A DNA stretch of 47,083 nucleotides from NCBI GenBank assembly GCA_025361645.1, contig JANYKI010000098.1, positions 1 to 47,083 of the forward strand. The letters run 5' to 3'. Below the pieces are notes generated by a model, which saw only the letters and a list, made by a program, of their open reading frames with translations, had not been told where the DNA came from and did no database searches. The stretch is from Methanothrix sp. Lineage in GTDB: Archaea; Halobacteriota; Methanosarcinia; Methanotrichales; Methanotrichaceae. Shown here in pieces: positions 14,861 to 23,843 of this stretch (position 1 is the first letter of the stretch; each line of letters begins with the position of its first letter). The position numbers were made by a program, and so were the translations under genes.

Positions 14861-17800
14861 GGCTGCAATATCTAATACTATTCATAGCAATCCTGTCTAC
14901 TACAGAGCAATGCTTCGCACAGGACGCACCACTGGAAAGAGGAGTTAAGGGCAACCTCGATGATGTGATTTTAGTCGGAGCAGACGATTGGCATGCAATC
15001 ATTGCAGCTACTCCTCTGGCCATCTGGTCTCTGGAAAATCAGACTAAAACATTACCTATGCTAATTCTTCCCAAATCGGTCCAGGCCGGGGATAGAAACG
15101 GCTGGGTGGAAGAGAGCGATCTGCAGAGATATGGTGCCTCTGCCATCCTTGGCACATTTAAGGCGGCAAATATCAGCACCATAACCATCCACGCCACAGG
15201 AGATCAGGTAAAATCTCTGGTTGAAGCTGCCCACAAAGACGGTCTGAAAGCTTACATCACAGCAACTCTTGAGATTCCCGTTATCTCCGAAACGGGGGCG
15301 ATCGGAGATATAGAAGAATTGCCGCAGGCCAGGAAAGCCATGCTTGCCGAGGCAGGCCTCGACCTGACCGCGACTGACGATTCCAGGATAGATAAAAGCT
15401 TGCTGCAGGTCGCAAATCCCGATATAGGCGGCAACGCCACACTTTTTTGTCCTACAAACCAAGAGGCAAGAGATAATCTCTATAATCTTATCGAAACGCT
15501 GGTAGACGACTACAAGGCCGATGGCGTTGTGCTTTATAATTTTGGCTTCCAGGATGAGAATTATTGCTACTGCAATGTCTGCAAGGAGAAGTTCTACCAG
15601 GATACCGGCATAGATCTCAGCAAAGTCAATATCAATAGCTACAATCAGGAGAGATGGACGCTATGGAAACAGGATCAGCTCATGATGATTGTAAATTATG
15701 CCCGAAATATAACCTCGGATTTGGGTCCTGTGAAGCTTGGCGTGGCTTTTGATAATCCCGTCGATCAGAGCCGAGGCTACAACTTTGCAAAGATGGCAAA
15801 GGTGACGGACTTTTCCATAATACCTCCCCTCTCCGCTCAGGATGTGGGAGCGGCCTGCCAACTCAGCGAAAAACCGGTTTATGTCCGTTTGAGCGACGAT
15901 TACCTTGGATATGTTCTCTCCACCCAGAATGTAGAAGGTGGCGTGAAGTATATCGAGGACCTCATAAAATCCGGCGCATCAGGAGTTGCTTTCGAGTACA
16001 ACGTCGTTCATACACCCGTTTGGTCGGAGCTAGAGCCACCATCATTGGCCGCTCACTGGCTACTAGGTCAGTTAGGCGGAAAGACCCTGGCCATAGGAAA
16101 TGTATCCTGGAAATGCGATGCAACGGTGCAGGCAAATAGCAGCTTTGATATGGCTGAAAAGATAAGCCGGTACTGGAAAAGCTCACCGGGAGCCGTAATT
16201 GTAGGCGAAAATTACAGCGCAGCCCTCATTGCCGCACCAATTGCCTCTTATCTAAATTGGCCACTCCTCTTTGTGAACAGTGTGCTGCCCAATGAGACGA
16301 TTGCCGCATTATCACGCCTGGATATAAAAGAGGCTGTGGTAGTAGGTGCAATCTCGCCTGTCGTGAGGCAGAACTTGGGCCAAATGAATATTACCCTGCA
16401 AGAAGGAAGTTCTGAATTTCTCGCCCTGCAGATGAGCAAAAGGGGGGAAAGCCCCACAATGGTGGTCTTTACCAACTCTCATGATCTCTCGCTTCTACCG
16501 CCTGTGCCAAATCCCGTAGTAGAGCGAACACTTGTTGACGATCTGCTCATAAGAACCGAGATAAGTCCAAGTCAGGTACCGGCCGAGGAGCTGGGAGAGA
16601 TTGTAAGGCTCAACATAACGCTGAGCAATACCGGCAAAGAGGTGCTGAAAGGTGTGCGATTACTGGACGTCTTCCCCATGGGCAGGTTCATAAAATGGCC
16701 CCGGCCACAAATGGGCGAAGCAAATGTCACAGATCCCTATAGCGGTCAACCCTCGAATGCCATAAATGCATTCCTCAACGGGTCAATGCTTCGCTGGAAT
16801 ATAAACCGGCTCGAGCCTGACAAGTCCGCCAGTTTGAATGTGGAAGTAGAACTGCTCTACCCCATGGACTCTGGCTGGAAAGAGCGACTGGACACCGGGG
16901 CTACGGCCGCATACGAGGGATTTTCCTATAACCATACCCTGGTGAATGTAGATGACGGGCCGGCAATCAATCTGACCTACCCCACCTGGATATACTCGGG
17001 AAGAACGAACATTTCCTGGAACCTTAACCGGGACGCGAGTTATACCACCCTAAACCTCTACAGCCCGGAAAAACGAAACGCAAGCATCAAGATTACAGAT
17101 ATCAAGCCTGATGAGCTCTATGAAGTGCGAGTGCAGATGCTAACGCCAGGCAAGTGGATTTTTAATATTGAGGCAGGGAACGGTTATGCCCACAGAACGA
17201 AGAACTACACCATCGATGTTCGCTCCAATATTGAGGCTTTGAATATTACAGCATTCAGCCACACTAAGGTCCCCCGGCTGTCCCTGGTTGCAGCTCACGC
17301 AGCAGCAGCTCGCCGGGCAATTCTGCTGGATGTGGCCAAAGACCCGCAGCAAATTGATCCTCTCATTGAGGAGAAAGCATTAAGGCAGAGAGTCGATGAT
17401 CTTAAGCTTTCACCCCGCTATCTGATGGTTGTGGGCGATCCGGGGTCGCTACCCTTCATATCCACCGGCCTGATTCAGAAGCTATCGGAGATAATGGAGT
17501 ACGAGGTCTACAGGGACTATCAATTGCCCATGAATGATGAGAATTACAGCAGTGTAGCCGTGGGCCGAATCATGGGGCTTTCCGTTTACGATGCCTCTCA
17601 GCTCCTGGCTCGTACCCTGGCCTATGATCGACTGAATGGATCCTGGAAGAATAATGCCCTGGTCATATCTTCGCCGCCCCTCTCTTTCCCGCAGGCTCCC
17701 ACGACTATGAGAATCAGAGATTACTTGAAAGAGGCAGGGTTGCAGGTCAAGGACCTGCGTTACGAGGAGGCTACTTACCAGCAAGTCATCTCGCAGATGA

Positions 17801-19212
17801 ATAACGGCCAGAATATTGTGAACTTCAATCATCACGGCAATGAAAACGCATGGCAGTTGTCGGATTGGTCGATGATGGATTCTGCGCTTACAGGAACGCA
17901 TGTAAAGGAGCTAACTCTTTCACCCCAGACAACCACCTCAAATGCCTGTGTTACTGCTAACCTCAAGGGACACTATCTCAATGTGACCGGCACCAGGATG
18001 TACATCCCCCTGAATCTGGAGGACTCCATTGCTCTGTCCTTTATAAGAGCGGGATCTGTTAATTATATTGGAGAGTCTGCTCTGTCCTATATCTTCGTGT
18101 CGGAAGATTCCTCAAAGAGGTTTTACCAATCCCTGGTCTTTGAGAACGCCACGGTAGGAGAGGCCGCTCTTGACGCAGAAAACCTCATGCGATTGAAGTT
18201 CCAGGGTGCAGAGAACATCAAGGCGATCTCAGAATACGATGAGGCGTTGCCGGAATGGGATACATCAGTTTCCGAAATGCTCAATCAGACGGCCTACATG
18301 GATGTCATACTGGGAGACCCCAGCTTCCGGCCGGCTCTGCAAAAAACTCCAACTCGCCCCTACAATACTGTGGTGGAGATCGTCAATGCCACGGACGATA
18401 ACATGAGCATCGTCAAGGCATCCATAACACCCATGAACGAGAGCGCAACCGACTGGATCTACTGGATCGAGACGGATAGCACCAGTGGAGAACTCAATCT
18501 CAATGCGCCGCCCGCCATCATCGGCGAGGTATTGCTGCCCAAAGATGCAGACAAGATCGTGGTTAAGGAAAACGGCCTTTCTGTCTGGCATAATGAATAT
18601 ACGTTAGGAGAAAAAAAGAAGGTGATGTGGCCCATCATACGGCCAAGGCTTGCTGAAGAGAGGAGCTTTCAGATAGAGTATGTGCTAATCCCAGGCCAGA
18701 TTCAGCGCATCAATGTAACGGCCGGCTGGAATGCCATAGCCGTATACCTCAATCCGAAAGATGCAAAGGCCTCCAAGTACCTGGCGAATAAGCCCTACCG
18801 GAGCATATTCTCCATTGCCGGCGAGGGGTGGGACTTTGGCATGAAGGATGGGGGCATGATCAATGTGACCAGCTTTTCGCCCGGCGAGGGCTATCTTATC
18901 GACAGCGCCGCCAACTTCACCATAGAGATCTATGGCAAGCCCGTCGATCTGCCCTATCGCCTCAATTTGCATGCCGGCTGGAATATGATTGGACTTCCTG
19001 TGAACAAGACGGTAGATTTAGGCAACATCACCGTGAATGCCGAGCATAAGAGGTACAAGTATCAGGAGGCGGTAAATAAAGGCCTGGTCTCGGCCTTCAT
19101 CTGGAAGTATGAAGAGCAGGGCTGGACGCACCTGGGCAAGAATGAGACGCTTGTGCCGGGAATGGCCTATCTTTTCGAGGCTATGAACGAAGCCAAGCTG
19201 GAGTTCCGCTGA
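14857..19212 (+). CDS. Giant secreted protein with C25 (gingipain-like) peptidase region
   Basis: The 1451-residue protein has a signal peptide (cleavage near CFAQ, residue 22). An N-terminal half follows with CWB2-like alpha/beta segments (VILVGADDWHAIIAATPLA; AVVVGAISPVVRQNL) and a glycosidase-like barrel with a CYCNVCKEKF cysteine cluster near residues 229-238. A beta linker comes next, then from about residue 840 a caspase-hemoglobinase (clan CD) domain: YLMVVGDPGSLPF, VAVGRIMG, NFNHHGNENAW (H992/H993) and TSNACVTANL (C1031). These fit the His-Cys dyad of family C25. The C-terminus has two similar modules beginning GWNAIAVYL and GWNMIGLPV. Many N-glycosylation sequons are present. The GTG start overlaps the upstream stop. 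No membrane anchor is seen. An inactive homologue is possible, but the dyad looks intact. Confidence 0.75.
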   Translation: MRLQYLILFIAILSTTEQCFAQDAPLERGVKGNLDDVILVGADDWHAIIAATPLAIWSLENQTKTLPMLILPKSVQAGDRNGWVEESDLQRYGASAILGTFKAANISTITIHATGDQVKSLVEAAHKDGLKAYITATLEIPVISETGAIGDIEELPQARKAMLAEAGLDLTATDDSRIDKSLLQVANPDIGGNATLFCPTNQEARDNLYNLIETLVDDYKADGVVLYNFGFQDENYCYCNVCKEKFYQDTGIDLSKVNINSYNQERWTLWKQDQLMMIVNYARNITSDLGPVKLGVAFDNPVDQSRGYNFAKMAKVTDFSIIPPLSAQDVGAACQLSEKPVYVRLSDDYLGYVLSTQNVEGGVKYIEDLIKSGASGVAFEYNVVHTPVWSELEPPSLAAHWLLGQLGGKTLAIGNVSWKCDATVQANSSFDMAEKISRYWKSSPGAVIVGENYSAALIAAPIASYLNWPLLFVNSVLPNETIAALSRLDIKEAVVVGAISPVVRQNLGQMNITLQEGSSEFLALQMSKRGESPTMVVFTNSHDLSLLPPVPNPVVERTLVDDLLIRTEISPSQVPAEELGEIVRLNITLSNTGKEVLKGVRLLDVFPMGRFIKWPRPQMGEANVTDPYSGQPSNAINAFLNGSMLRWNINRLEPDKSASLNVEVELLYPMDSGWKERLDTGATAAYEGFSYNHTLVNVDDGPAINLTYPTWIYSGRTNISWNLNRDASYTTLNLYSPEKRNASIKITDIKPDELYEVRVQMLTPGKWIFNIEAGNGYAHRTKNYTIDVRSNIEALNITAFSHTKVPRLSLVAAHAAAARRAILLDVAKDPQQIDPLIEEKALRQRVDDLKLSPRYLMVVGDPGSLPFISTGLIQKLSEIMEYEVYRDYQLPMNDENYSSVAVGRIMGLSVYDASQLLARTLAYDRLNGSWKNNALVISSPPLSFPQAPTTMRIRDYLKEAGLQVKDLRYEEATYQQVISQMNNGQNIVNFNHHGNENAWQLSDWSMMDSALTGTHVKELTLSPQTTTSNACVTANLKGHYLNVTGTRMYIPLNLEDSIALSFIRAGSVNYIGESALSYIFVSEDSSKRFYQSLVFENATVGEAALDAENLMRLKFQGAENIKAISEYDEALPEWDTSVSEMLNQTAYMDVILGDPSFRPALQKTPTRPYNTVVEIVNATDDNMSIVKASITPMNESATDWIYWIETDSTSGELNLNAPPAIIGEVLLPKDADKIVVKENGLSVWHNEYTLGEKKKVMWPIIRPRLAEERSFQIEYVLIPGQIQRINVTAGWNAIAVYLNPKDAKASKYLANKPYRSIFSIAGEGWDFGMKDGGMINVTSFSPGEGYLIDSAANFTIEIYGKPVDLPYRLNLHAGWNMIGLPVNKTVDLGNITVNAEHKRYKYQEAVNKGLVSAFIWKYEEQGWTHLGKNETLVPGMAYLFEAMNEAKLEFR

Positions 19213-19232
19213 AAGAATCATCAGCCGAACTC

Positions 19233-19250
19233 TTTTTTTTGGTTTTTTTT
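19233..19250 (+). terminator. T-tract terminator
   Basis: Two runs of eight T (19233-19240 and 19243-19250) separated by GG lie 21 bases after the stop of the 1451-residue gene. Archaeal RNA polymerase ends at such T-tracts without a hairpin. The opposite-strand gene ends at 19260, so the site is between convergent genes. Confidence 0.7.
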
Positions 19251-19259
19251 AAGATTTAG

Positions 19260-20189
19260 CTATTTCTTTCTATGCAGCTCTCGGATCATCTCTCGGTGCA
19301 TAGATGCCATCATATCTCCCTGCATGCCGATCAGAAATAGCTGGAAGCCTACGATAATCAGGATGGCTGTCAGGATGGTGAGGGGGATGTGCTCGATGCG
19401 CCAGTAAAGCCAGTCTCGGGCAACAAATAGGCCGACGAGAAATCCGGCCAGACCAAAGAATGAGCCGATCAGGCCGAAGTAGAACATGGGATTTTCGGTC
19501 TTGGCCATGCGGAAGATGGTTAGTATGATCTTTAGGCCGTCGCGAAAAGGATGAAGCTTGGTCTTGGTACCGGCCGGCCGTGGCATGTAGGTAATAGGCA
19601 CCTCGATGATACGAAGGCCCTTTTTCACGCTCTCAATGGTTATCTCCGACTCGATCTCAAAGCCCGGCGTAGAAAGGTCCAGGCGGCGAATGCCTTCCCT
19701 GGTGAACGCCCGGTAGCCGGAGAGAATGTCGGTTAAGTGAACGCGATAGATGGTGGCGAAGAAGAGGTTGATCATCTTATTGCCGAACATGTTCAGCCCC
19801 TTTAAGGCTCCACCCTGCACATTTCCCAGCCGATTTCCCACGACGTGGTCTGCCTTTCCCTGCAAAACCGGCTCCAGGACGCTTGCGGCCTCGGAGGGAA
19901 GGTAGGTGCCGTCCCCGTCGATGAGAAGGATAAACTCTTCTTCGATCTCTGCGAAGACCTCTTTTAGAGCCTGGCCCTTACCCGAGCCGGACTGGATGAA
20001 GATACGTGCACCTGCGGTCTGTGCTTTGGCAATGGTAGCATCGCTGCTGTGGCCGTCCGCCACCAGGATGTTTTCGAAGCCCAAGGCTTTGAATTCCCGG
20101 ATGACCGGTTCGATGGACTCCTCTTCATTGAGGGTGGGGATGAGAACGCAAACGTCTTTGTAGCTCAAGGATAGATCAGCTCGGTACAA
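19260..20189 (-). CDS. Dolichyl-phosphate sugar transferase-like glycosyltransferase (GT2)
   Basis: The 309-residue enzyme has a GT2 domain (1-215) with LIPTLNEEESIEP, VADGHSSDAT, the metal-binding LLIDGDGTYLP and DILSGYRAFTREG. Two transmembrane segments follow near residues 232-255 and 268-288. This is the layout of archaeal dolichyl-phosphate glycosyltransferases such as AglJ and AglD, which load a sugar from a nucleotide sugar onto dolichyl phosphate for N-glycosylation of surface proteins. The donor sugar cannot be told from sequence. It is convergent with the large sequon-rich surface-protein gene and is followed upstream by a phosphohexomutase gene on the same strand, so this corner of the window is consistent with surface glycan supply. 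Confidence 0.85.
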   Translation of the reverse strand: MYRADLSLSYKDVCVLIPTLNEEESIEPVIREFKALGFENILVADGHSSDATIAKAQTAGARIFIQSGSGKGQALKEVFAEIEEEFILLIDGDGTYLPSEAASVLEPVLQGKADHVVGNRLGNVQGGALKGLNMFGNKMINLFFATIYRVHLTDILSGYRAFTREGIRRLDLSTPGFEIESEITIESVKKGLRIIEVPITYMPRPAGTKTKLHPFRDGLKIILTIFRMAKTENPMFYFGLIGSFFGLAGFLVGLFVARDWLYWRIEHIPLTILTAILIIVGFQLFLIGMQGDMMASMHREMIRELHRKK

Positions 20190-20248
20190 TGATTATCAGC
20201 TAATAGGATGAAGCGGATTAAATAGGTTGCTTTTCCAAAAAAATTGAT

Positions 20249-21562
20249 TCATGCCTTCATGGCCCGGCGGATCAGCCCAACGTAGCGCTCCTCCAACTCA
20301 GCCATGTCGCTTGCCGTGGTCTCGATAGAAAGCCGCAGAATGGGCTCTGTGTTGCTAGGGCGGATAAGGACGCTATAGGAATCAGTGGTGACCTTCAACC
20401 CATCCATGGTATTCGGTTCCATTGCAGCGAGCGCATCCTTCAGCCGCAGCATAACGCCGGCCGGATCCTCGCTAAGAAGGATGGTTATCTGTTTGTAGGG
20501 ATAGTCCGGTATCGCGTCTGCGAGTACAGAAAGCTTCTCTCCTTGGGAGATGATTTCGCCTAAGACAAGGCTCATGGCAAATGGATCGTCGGAGTATTGG
20601 AACTCAGGAAGGAAGAAATGAGCACTGGGCTCAACGCCTAAGACTGCCCCTGAGTCTTTAACTCGGTTAGCTATGAAGACGTCACCTACTCTTTCTCGCT
20701 TAACTTTTATGCCAAAGGGTTCAAGTTCTTTTTCGAGGATCATGGAACAATCCAAACCCGCAATTATCGTGTCTCCTGACTTATACCTTCTCTCTGAAAT
20801 GATTATTGCGACTTTTTCTGGAGTTACGATTCGCCCGAGATCATCAATTATAAGGCCACGATCAGCATCCGCATCAAATCCGACACCATAATCTGCATTA
20901 TGGCTTATGACATATTTTGAAGCTTCTTGCAGTGATTTTTCAGTTGGTGCTGAGCCTCTGCCGGGAAACATGCCATCTTGGGAGCCGTTAATAACAAGTG
21001 GATTGCAGTTTAATTCCTGATAAAATGAATCCATTAGGCAAGCAGATCCATTTCCCATATCTAATACAATTTTCAATTCGTCGATTATATTAATTTTATT
21101 GCTAACATAATTTTTATATCGCGAAATAGCTTCATTAACATTACATTTTTTTTCTAAGCCGACCCCGTTCCTAAATTTGCTATTATTATAATAATTCATT
21201 ATGTCGGTTTTGGTGTACAGCATTCCATATCCCATGCTAGTACGAAACCTTACACCATTGTATTCCGGTGGGTTATGCGAAGCAGAAATATAAGCGGCTG
21301 CATTACGATTATCGGCTTGTGTCATGAAACTCAGGAGAGGTATAGGTATAACTTCGTAGTTGTCCGCATTACAGCCAGTGCTAAGTATCCCTTTTAAAAA
21401 AGCTGCCTGCAAAGATGGGCCGCTAATGCGGGTATCTCGCCCAAGTAATATTGTCCCGCCTTCGTAGCAAGAACCAAAGGCTTTGCCAATATTCTCAAAA
21501 GTATTCTCTGAAAATTCAGTGCCGTAGATCCCCCTAACATCATATGCTCGAAATATTGTCAC
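20249..21562 (-). CDS. Phosphohexomutase (phosphomannomutase/phosphoglucomutase family)
   Basis: The 437-residue protein has every signature of the alpha-D-phosphohexomutase family: the catalytic serine loop ISASHNPPEYNG, the metal loop GFDADADRG, the sugar-binding EPSAHF and the phosphate-binding RPSNTEP. It interconverts 1- and 6-phosphates of mannose, glucose or glucosamine, supplying nucleotide-sugar synthesis. Substrate choice is not decidable here. Composition is uneven. The N-terminal two thirds (20,650-21,562) are AT-rich, with many AAT, TAT, ATT and ATA codons. The C-terminal part (20,249-20,600) is GC-rich like its neighbours. That suggests a mosaic gene formed by recombination with a foreign allele. 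It lies 60 bases upstream of the glycosyltransferase gene on the same strand. Confidence 0.9.
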   Translation of the reverse strand: MTIFRAYDVRGIYGTEFSENTFENIGKAFGSCYEGGTILLGRDTRISGPSLQAAFLKGILSTGCNADNYEVIPIPLLSFMTQADNRNAAAYISASHNPPEYNGVRFRTSMGYGMLYTKTDIMNYYNNSKFRNGVGLEKKCNVNEAISRYKNYVSNKINIIDELKIVLDMGNGSACLMDSFYQELNCNPLVINGSQDGMFPGRGSAPTEKSLQEASKYVISHNADYGVGFDADADRGLIIDDLGRIVTPEKVAIIISERRYKSGDTIIAGLDCSMILEKELEPFGIKVKRERVGDVFIANRVKDSGAVLGVEPSAHFFLPEFQYSDDPFAMSLVLGEIISQGEKLSVLADAIPDYPYKQITILLSEDPAGVMLRLKDALAAMEPNTMDGLKVTTDSYSVLIRPSNTEPILRLSIETTASDMAELEERYVGLIRRAMKA

Positions 21563-21740
21563 AATCTCCGACTAATGCTAATTAGATAAAAAAGTTTTCC
21601 ATTATATCATTTACTAGGATTCGGCAGGAATAGCGGGAAGACGGAAACTGTTGAATGAAATCGTCATGCTCGCCTCTTCAGCCGTCTTTTTTCTGGCGCA
21701 ACCAAAAGTTCCATCAACCCCTTGTGCCATCCTCCCATCC

Positions 21741-23084
21741 ATGTCTATTCACCCTATTGAATTTCGATACGGCACCAAAGAGATGAAGGATATCTGGGAA
21801 GAGGACTATCGGCTCCGCTGTCTCTTTCGCGTGGAAGCGGCCCTCTCTCTGGCCGAAGAAGAGCTTGGCATGATCCCCCAGGGCGCAGCCGCGGAGATCG
21901 CCGCCGCTGCCGAGTCAACCCTTCCGGAGAGGGCCAAGCAGATCGAGGATGAGATCGGCCACGACATGATGGCCACCGTCCTGGCCATGGCGGAGTGCGC
22001 TCCCAAGTTTGGTGAGTGGATTCACCTGGGTGCCACCTCCAACGACATCCTGGATACGGCCACCGGCCTGCAGATCAAGGCCTCCTTGGATGTGCTGCAA
22101 CCCAAATTGAAGGCGCTCCTGGCGCTGCTGCTGGATCTGGCCATAAATAATAAGAGCCTGGTATGTGCCGGTCGCACACACGGCCAGATTGCTGTACCTA
22201 CCACCTATGGCCTGCGATTCGCGATCTGGGCCTCCGAGATCGCGCGCCACATGGAGCGGCTGGAGCAGCTTCGACCCCGCGCGGCTGTCGGCAAGATGAG
22301 CGGCGCTGTCGGCACTCAGGCCGCCTTCGGACTTAAAGGAATGGTGATTCAGGCGCGGGTCATGGAGCACCTCGGGCTTAACGAAGTGGATGTCTCCAAT
22401 CAGGTAGTGCAGCGCGATCGGCATGCTGAAATGATCTGCTGGATGGCGCTGGTTGCCTCCACTCTGGACAAGATCTTCGTTGTGATGCGTACCTTGCAGC
22501 GCACAGAGATTGCTGAGGTGGAGGAGGGCTTCGGCAAAAAGCAGGTAGGCTCCTCTACCATGCCTCACAAGAGAAATCCGATTAAGTCGGAGCAGATCTG
22601 CGGCCTTTCCAGAATAGTGCGAGCACAAATCCTGCCCGCCTTTGAGAACATTCCTCTCTGGGATGAACGTGATCTGACCAACAGTAGCTCTGAGCGCATC
22701 ATCTTTCCGGAGGCTTTTATCTTCACCGACCACCTCATCACCCTGGCCACGCGCACGCTTCGAGGGCTACGGCTACGCCCTGAGAATATCGAGCGCAATT
22801 TGACAATGCTGCACGGACTGAATATGGCAGAGAACGTTATGGTGGAGCTGGCCAAGAAGGGCGTGGGCCGGCAGCAGGCACACGAGATCATGCGCCAGAG
22901 CTCGATGGCTGCCTTCGAGCAAAAGAGGGAGCTGACAGAGATCCTTTTAGAGAACGAGACTGTAGTGGCATACCTCAATGCCAAAGATATAGAGGCAATG
23001 CTAGATCCGCACCAGTATATCGGCACTGCCGTGGCTCAGGTAGAGAGGCTCTACGAGAAGCTGCAAAAGCTCTATCTTGCCTGA
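21741..23084 (+). CDS. purB: Adenylosuccinate lyase
   Basis: The protein is of the fumarase/aspartase superfamily and has the signature GSSTMPHKRNP plus AGRTHGQIAVPTTYG and HLGATSNDILDTA. It carries out two purine steps: cleavage of SAICAR and of adenylosuccinate, each releasing fumarate. The frame is open from an ATG at 21651, but the first 30 residues of that form are not family-like. The ATG at 21741 begins MSIHPIEFRYGTKEMKDIW, the normal start, giving 447 residues, the usual length. No ribosome-binding site precedes it, so a leaderless or short-leader transcript is possible. A TATA-like ATTATATC lies at 21601-21608. It is divergent from the phosphohexomutase gene. Confidence 0.93.
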   Translation: MSIHPIEFRYGTKEMKDIWEEDYRLRCLFRVEAALSLAEEELGMIPQGAAAEIAAAAESTLPERAKQIEDEIGHDMMATVLAMAECAPKFGEWIHLGATSNDILDTATGLQIKASLDVLQPKLKALLALLLDLAINNKSLVCAGRTHGQIAVPTTYGLRFAIWASEIARHMERLEQLRPRAAVGKMSGAVGTQAAFGLKGMVIQARVMEHLGLNEVDVSNQVVQRDRHAEMICWMALVASTLDKIFVVMRTLQRTEIAEVEEGFGKKQVGSSTMPHKRNPIKSEQICGLSRIVRAQILPAFENIPLWDERDLTNSSSERIIFPEAFIFTDHLITLATRTLRGLRLRPENIERNLTMLHGLNMAENVMVELAKKGVGRQQAHEIMRQSSMAAFEQKRELTEILLENETVVAYLNAKDIEAMLDPHQYIGTAVAQVERLYEKLQKLYLA

Positions 23085-23111
23085 GGATGGCAAAAAAAGG
23101 AGAAAAGGAAA

Positions 23112-23741
23112 GTGCCGCAATTTCCGCCAGGAATGCCCGCGGTATTCCTTCTTAAATCCGGCTCGATTGATTGGGACAAGTTTGGCCAGATCTTAGACGC
23201 TCGATCTTCAGTGACCATGATAATCAACGGGCAGCATAAGATTATAGTGGACAGCGGCCTTCTGGGTGAAGAAGAGCCGCTTTGCAAGGCATTGGCAGAG
23301 CTTGGCGTAAAGCCGGAGGAGATCGACTGCATTGTCAATACCCATTCCCATCCTGACCACTGTGGCAACAACCATCTATTTTCCGGAGCGAAGGTCCTGA
23401 CCGCAAAAGAGGGTGATGTCATTGCACCCGGCGTTTGGGTCCTGGCAACACCCGGCCACAGCATGGACAGCGTTTCCGTCGTAGTTGAGACGCAGATGAA
23501 AACAATAGTAATATCAGGTGATGCCCTTCCTACCTTGGGAAATTTCCTGAAAAAAGTTCCGCCTGCCTTGCATGTCGATTGTGATCTGGCCGTGGCCAGC
23601 ATGCAGAGAATATTGGCACTTGCTGACTATGTAGTTCCTGGACACGATTTTCCCTTCTCTATCTCGAGAAAAGCATACGTCCCCCTTCCCTTCAGAATAG
23701 GGCCCAGAGAGGGTAGTGCTGGCTCTAAGCTCCCGGATTAA
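23112..23741 (+). CDS. MBL-fold metallohydrolase (MBLAC1-like)
   Basis: The 209-residue protein has the metallo-beta-lactamase metal motif HxHxDH at 78-83 (THSHPDHCGNN), the bridging SGD in VISGDALP and a late histidine in VVPGHDF. TPGHSMDS supplies another ligand. Spacing resembles the MBLAC1-type subgroup of hydrolases. It is cytoplasmic with unknown substrate; thioester and nucleic-acid substrates are both known in the superfamily. The GTG start at 23112 is preceded by AAAAGGAGAAAAGG, a usable ribosome-binding site. It follows purB by 27 bases and is probably cotranscribed, without a known functional connection. Confidence 0.82.
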   Translation: MPQFPPGMPAVFLLKSGSIDWDKFGQILDARSSVTMIINGQHKIIVDSGLLGEEEPLCKALAELGVKPEEIDCIVNTHSHPDHCGNNHLFSGAKVLTAKEGDVIAPGVWVLATPGHSMDSVSVVVETQMKTIVISGDALPTLGNFLKKVPPALHVDCDLAVASMQRILALADYVVPGHDFPFSISRKAYVPLPFRIGPREGSAGSKLPD

Positions 23742-23816
23742 ATTCTGGCAAAATTGATCCTGCTATCCCTTGTATATGAAGGATAGATATACCCGGAAAT
23801 CTAAGATTAGGCAACC

Positions 23817-23824
23817 TATAAATA
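23817..23824 (+). promoter_or_regulatory. TATA box for a leaderless transcript
   Basis: TATAAATA is centred 23 bases before the ATG at 23844, so transcription should begin at or next to the start codon. A second A/T-rich element (TTATAAAA) lies within the same stretch. No ribosome-binding site is present, in agreement with a leaderless mRNA. Confidence 0.55.
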
Positions 23825-23843
23825 CTTATAAAATGTATATGTT

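Noticed and set aside
21651-21740. 30-residue N-terminal extension of adenylosuccinate lyase.
   Set aside because: The added residues are hydrophobic and unlike the family; the ATG at 21741 matches the normal N-terminus.
21915-22733. Minus-strand open frame of 272 codons inside purB.
   Set aside because: Lies wholly within the conserved lyase and shows no domain pattern.
23072-23602. Minus-strand open frame of 176 codons opposite the MBL-fold gene.
   Set aside because: It is the antisense of a gene with a complete metal-binding motif and has no features of its own.
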